A stretch of DNA of 64,000 nt from Natrinema amylolyticus_A (lineage in GTDB: Archaea > Halobacteriota > Halobacteria > Halobacteriales > Natrialbaceae). The notes under the pieces were generated by a model. The model did not search any database and was not told where the DNA came from. It saw only the letters and a program-made list of their open reading frames with translations. Below, one piece after another: positions 61,220-64,000 of the stretch; the first letter of the stretch is position 1; every line of letters starts with the position of its first letter. Location of the stretch: positions 124,001 to 188,000 of the forward strand of contig NZ_JBHUDI010000011.1 in the NCBI RefSeq assembly GCF_042678045.1, written 5' to 3'. Position numbers and translations under genes: made by a program.

Positions 61220-62566
61220 ATGGCCACCCTCGAGGACCCCATCGAGATCGGCGGCGTGACGGTCCCCAACCGGCTGTATCGCGCGCCGCTGCTCGAGTGT
61301 GCGGGCAATGGTCCCGACGCGGTCGACACGTTGATCGACGACCTCGAACCGGCCGCCGAATCGGGTGTCGGGCTGATCTGTCAGGGGGCGACGATCGTCC
61401 GCGGCAACGGCGGCTGTGCCGCACCGGGGATGACCCGCGTCCACGATCCCGACTTCGTCGCACGACTCTCCCGACTGACCGACCGGATTCACGGCCACGG
61501 AAGCCGGATCGTCATCCAACTCGAGCACGGCGGCCTGCGAAGCATGGAGACCTGGCACGCCGAGTACCGCGACGAGCATCCGGACCTCGAGCAACTCGCC
61601 GTCTCGGAGCCGCCGTGGCAGTTGCAGCTGCTCGACCGAGTTGGTTTTCTCGAGTGCGATCCACACGTCCTCACGACCGCGGAGGTGTACGACCTCGCCG
61701 CCGATTTCGGCCGCGCGGCGGCCCGCGCCATCGACGCGGGCTACGACGGGATTCACCTCGCCGGGGCCAACATGGGGATCGTCCAGCAGTTCCTGTCACC
61801 CTTTTACAATCGACGGGACGACGAGTTCGGCGGTTCGCCGGCGGCCCGCCTCGAATTCCTCGCGGTCGTCCACGACGAGATTCGCGAGCGAGCCGGGGAC
61901 GTGCCGCTCCTGGCGAAAGTGCCGGCCGAGACGCCCGCGCCGCCCGCGCCCGTCGTCCGCCGAAAACTCTCGCTGTCGGACGGCGTCGAGATCGCGCGCC
62001 GACTCGAGAAAATCGGCTACGACGCGGTCGTCCCGGTCCAGACATCGGTCACCTGGGACATGAGCATCGTCCGCGGGGCGTACCCCGAGCGGGCGTGGAA
62101 CAACGAGGCCCTGCGGGACGCATACGACGCGGCCTTCGGCGGTGCGACCCGCCGGCGGCTCGTCGCGCTGGCAAACAGGATGCAGTCGCTCCAGTACAAC
62201 TTTGAGTCCGCGTGGAACGAGGACTTCTGCCGTCGCGTGCGCGAGCAGGTATCAATCCCTGTTCTCGCGGAGGGCGGCATTCGAGGACGGGAGGAGATGG
62301 ATCGCCTGCTCGGCTCGAGCGCGGATGCTCCCCCAGCCTGCGACATGGTCGGACTAGCCCGACCTTTCTACGCCGAGCCGAAACTGGGGGCACGACTGCT
62401 CGACGCTGCATCGGGAGAGGATCGCCCGCGTGTCGTCTGCGAGAGTTGCAACAACTGTACCGTCCCACAGGTAACGGGTGCGCCGGGGATCTGCCGGACG
62501 CCCGACGTACTCCGAAAGCGAGGCGAACTCGAGCGAGCGGGGGCCTACGAGCGACCCGAACAGTAG
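61220..62566 (+). CDS. Old Yellow Enzyme family NADH:flavin oxidoreductase with Fe-S motif
   Basis: The 448-residue protein is an FMN TIM barrel of the OYE / 2,4-dienoyl-CoA reductase group: IEIGGVTVPNRLYRAPLLEC, RIVIQLEHGG, AIDAGYDGIHLAGANMGIVQ, QFLSPFYNRRDDEFGGSPAA and PVLAEGGIRGREEMDRLLGS. Near the end, CESCNNCTVPQVTGAPGIC gives the C-x2-C-x2-C-x11-C pattern of the 4Fe-4S site in dienoyl-CoA reductases. The large C-terminal FAD/NAD domain of those enzymes is absent, so an external electron donor is likely. The ATG at 61220 (MATLEDPIEIGG) is chosen from family length. Confidence 0.87.
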   Translation: MATLEDPIEIGGVTVPNRLYRAPLLECAGNGPDAVDTLIDDLEPAAESGVGLICQGATIVRGNGGCAAPGMTRVHDPDFVARLSRLTDRIHGHGSRIVIQLEHGGLRSMETWHAEYRDEHPDLEQLAVSEPPWQLQLLDRVGFLECDPHVLTTAEVYDLAADFGRAAARAIDAGYDGIHLAGANMGIVQQFLSPFYNRRDDEFGGSPAARLEFLAVVHDEIRERAGDVPLLAKVPAETPAPPAPVVRRKLSLSDGVEIARRLEKIGYDAVVPVQTSVTWDMSIVRGAYPERAWNNEALRDAYDAAFGGATRRRLVALANRMQSLQYNFESAWNEDFCRRVREQVSIPVLAEGGIRGREEMDRLLGSSADAPPACDMVGLARPFYAEPKLGARLLDAASGEDRPRVVCESCNNCTVPQVTGAPGICRTPDVLRKRGELERAGAYERPEQ

Positions 62567-62570
62567 TCAC

Positions 62571-63308
62571 TCACGGCGTCACAGTTGTACTCGTCAGTTC
62601 CACGAGCGTCCCTTCGACCGTGTAATCGGGCGCCTCGACTTTGAACCGGGAGTCAGTCGATCCCGCGTAGTGGAGTTGTAACGTGTACGAGCCGTCGTCG
62701 GCGATCGGGGCTGCCTCGAGGCGGTCAGCGTCGACTTGCTCGAGCATGACCATCTCACCGGGCGCGGCGGTGGACTGGCCCTGAATGCTGTAGGTCGCCC
62801 GGTCTTCCGAGACGGACGATCCCTCGAGTGGATAGCCGGCATCGATCCACGCCTGAAAGCCATCGTCGAGGGCATACACGTCCTCGTATCCGGCGTCGAT
62901 CAATGACGCGGCACGCAGTCCCGAGAGGTGGTGTGGACAGCCACAGTACGTCACGATGCGCTCGTCCGTAGTCCACTCCGCAACCGGATCGTTCGAACCG
63001 CCGTCCGGAGCGGGGCTCAACGGTGCGCCAGCGATGTGTGCCTGCTCGTACTGATCGGACCCGCGTGCGTCGGCGATCCGTGCCTCCTGTCGCTGGTACC
63101 AGTAGAAGACGTCCTCGATCGGTGCCAGCGGGACCGCGACGCCGTCGAACGTTTGCGTCGGATACGAACCCGTGTCGATCGATCGGTCGTCGGGCTCGTT
63201 CTCCGGCTCCGGACCGTATCCGTTAGCATCACTTCCACCGCCCAGACAACCGGCGACCCCGCCGAGAGCGACCGTTCCGCCAACGGCGAGGAGCGTCCGT
63301 CGATTCAT
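62571..63308 (-). CDS. rhodanese-domain lipoprotein
   Basis: The 245-residue protein has a Tat-like signal (MNRRTLLAVGGTVALGGVAG) with lipobox Cys21. A rhodanese domain follows: FYWYQRQEARIADARGSDQY, HIAGAPLSPAP, and the active-site loop VTYCGCPHHLSGLRAASLID, with the catalytic Cys in TYCGC. A C-terminal beta-rich domain (YSIQGQSTAAPGEMVMLEQV onward) is unassigned. It is probably an extracytoplasmic sulfurtransferase or sulfur-binding protein. Confidence 0.82.
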   Translation of the reverse strand: MNRRTLLAVGGTVALGGVAGCLGGGSDANGYGPEPENEPDDRSIDTGSYPTQTFDGVAVPLAPIEDVFYWYQRQEARIADARGSDQYEQAHIAGAPLSPAPDGGSNDPVAEWTTDERIVTYCGCPHHLSGLRAASLIDAGYEDVYALDDGFQAWIDAGYPLEGSSVSEDRATYSIQGQSTAAPGEMVMLEQVDADRLEAAPIADDGSYTLQLHYAGSTDSRFKVEAPDYTVEGTLVELTSTTVTP

Positions 63309-63438
63309 ACCGGCTAGCTACTAACAGCGATGAAATATGATTTCTGGTGACTCGAGTGATACCACCCGACCCCTTCGTTTCAACTGGAAATCGGCAGCGG
63401 GTGCTCAGACAGTTCTCGAGTCGAAAGAACGGAAACAG

Positions 63439-63511
63439 TAGTCCCCACAGGATTCGAACCTGTGTCGAAGCCCCCAGAAGGCTTCAGGATTGGCCACTAC
63501 CCCAGGGGACT
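63439..63511 (-). tRNA. tRNA-Gln (anticodon CUG)
   Basis: The minus strand folds as a tRNA: acceptor arm AGTCCCC (5') pairing GGGGACT (3') plus discriminator A, anticodon stem AAGCC/GGCTT around the loop TTCTGGG with anticodon CTG reading CAG codons, and T arm CACAG-GTTCGAATC-CTGTG. It is 73 bases with no CCA encoded, as usual for haloarchaea. It is next to an HNH endonuclease gene, and tRNA genes are common integration sites. Confidence 0.95.
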
Positions 63512-63557
63512 GCGCTGCGATAGATCGTTGGCTGCGACCCTATTTATGATTGTCGGG

Positions 63558-64000
63558 TTAGAGTCGAGTCGGGTCGCACTCAGGTGGGTCAGCGTGCTCG
63601 AGTCGGTGACAATTCGCACAGAGAACGATACAGCGCTCGATCTCCTCGCGAATGTTTTCCTTCGAATGCCCGTTGACGACCATGGTCGCGATACTGTGTT
63701 CTTTCTCGTTAGGATGGTGAAAGTCGAGACATGGTGGCCGCCCTTCATTACACCGAGCACACACGCAGTGTCGGTCCTTGTACGCGTAGAGCCATCGGCG
63801 AATTTCCGCCCGATGGCGATCCTTCCGCTCGATTCGCTCCTCCCGATTTTTGTAGTACCAGCGCTGTTGACTCGTGAGCTCCGCCCACTTGAGGTCGGCA
63901 GGAATATCGACCCACTCGGGTTTCGGCTGAACTGGCTGGTCGCCCGTTGCACCGCGGTCGAACGTTTCCAATCCCGCACGTTCTTTCGCCGCGTTCCAAC
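63558..64000 (-). CDS. HNH endonuclease, 5' end outside the window
   Basis: The visible 146 codons form the C-terminal part of an HNH nuclease: CARCNEGRPPCLDFHHPNEK and CIVLCANCHRLEH give the HNH metal site with two CxxC knuckles. Upstream, the frame stays open to the edge with WNAAKERAGLETFDRGATG, which resembles the homing-endonuclease-associated repeat found before HNH domains in viral and mobile proteins. The true start lies beyond base 64000; the TTG at 63971 is not a likely start. Its position beside a tRNA gene hints at a mobile element. Confidence 0.8.
   Translation of the reverse strand, partial: WNAAKERAGLETFDRGATGDQPVQPKPEWVDIPADLKWAELTSQQRWYYKNREERIERKDRHRAEIRRWLYAYKDRHCVCARCNEGRPPCLDFHHPNEKEHSIATMVVNGHSKENIREEIERCIVLCANCHRLEHADPPECDPTRL

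Overview
The window is a gene-dense, GC-rich stretch of a haloarchaeal chromosome (Halobacteria; gene content resembles Natrinema/Haloterrigena-type organisms, though the genus is an inference). The evidence is strongly acidic proteins, archaeal information-processing genes (TATA-binding protein, eIF1A, an RFC small-subunit-type clamp loader protein, RNase Z, Hel308, Hef, KEOPS Cgi121, tRNA-G10 methyltransferase), Tat-lipobox secreted proteins, and many genes with a TATA-like element 25-30 bases upstream of the start codon, as expected for leaderless transcripts.

Layout. 0.1-4.6 kb: S-adenosylhomocysteine metabolism (ahcY and an MTA/SAH deaminase), a repeat-rich secreted protein and a SpoIIM-like membrane protein. 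4.7-14.1 kb: a DUF4382 lipoprotein, then a copper-handling island: CPC-type ATPase with two HMA domains, Lrp/AsnC regulator with a TRASH domain, small HMA chaperone, permease carrying two TRASH/YHS domains, SHOCT protein, and CPH-type (CopB) ATPase. A shared sequence lies upstream of copA and copZ and is a candidate operator. 14.2-28.5 kb: housekeeping genes (hisG, tbp, trmG10, thioesterase, rfcC, rnz, DUF460 nuclease-like protein, eIF1A, aminotransferase), interrupted at 20.7-23.1 kb by an AT-richer block with two near-identical GIDE-domain genes flanked by 28-base direct repeats. 28.5-36.6 kb: two cupredoxin-like Tat lipoproteins and a complete dipeptide/oligopeptide ABC operon. 36.8-46.9 kb: small proteins, CBS protein, glycyl-tRNA synthetase, a cluster of perfect hairpins, dolichol kinase-like protein, MFS, TspO, Hef and PAP2. 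47.2-57.6 kb: zinc-ribbon protein, LOG-family protein, malate dehydrogenase, ferredoxin, an interrupted methyltransferase, phosphate transporter, Usp, Hel308, Cgi121 and a LEA14-like protein. 57.6-62.6 kb: DUF59, amidohydrolase and Zn-alcohol dehydrogenase genes that resemble the accessory part of bacterial propane-monooxygenase clusters, plus an Old Yellow Enzyme homologue. 62.6-64 kb: a rhodanese lipoprotein, tRNA-Gln(CUG) and the end of an HNH endonuclease gene that runs off the window.

The most unusual non-genic signal is a dispersed family of short nested palindromes. Six copies were found by eye, and in four of them the edge of the element supplies the TGA stop codon of the neighbouring gene. 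Other points of interest are a run of six perfect hairpins at 40.66-40.89 kb, the candidate copper operator, the GIDE duplication, and an in-frame TGA inside a methyltransferase gene. All calls come from reading the sequence; no database search was possible.
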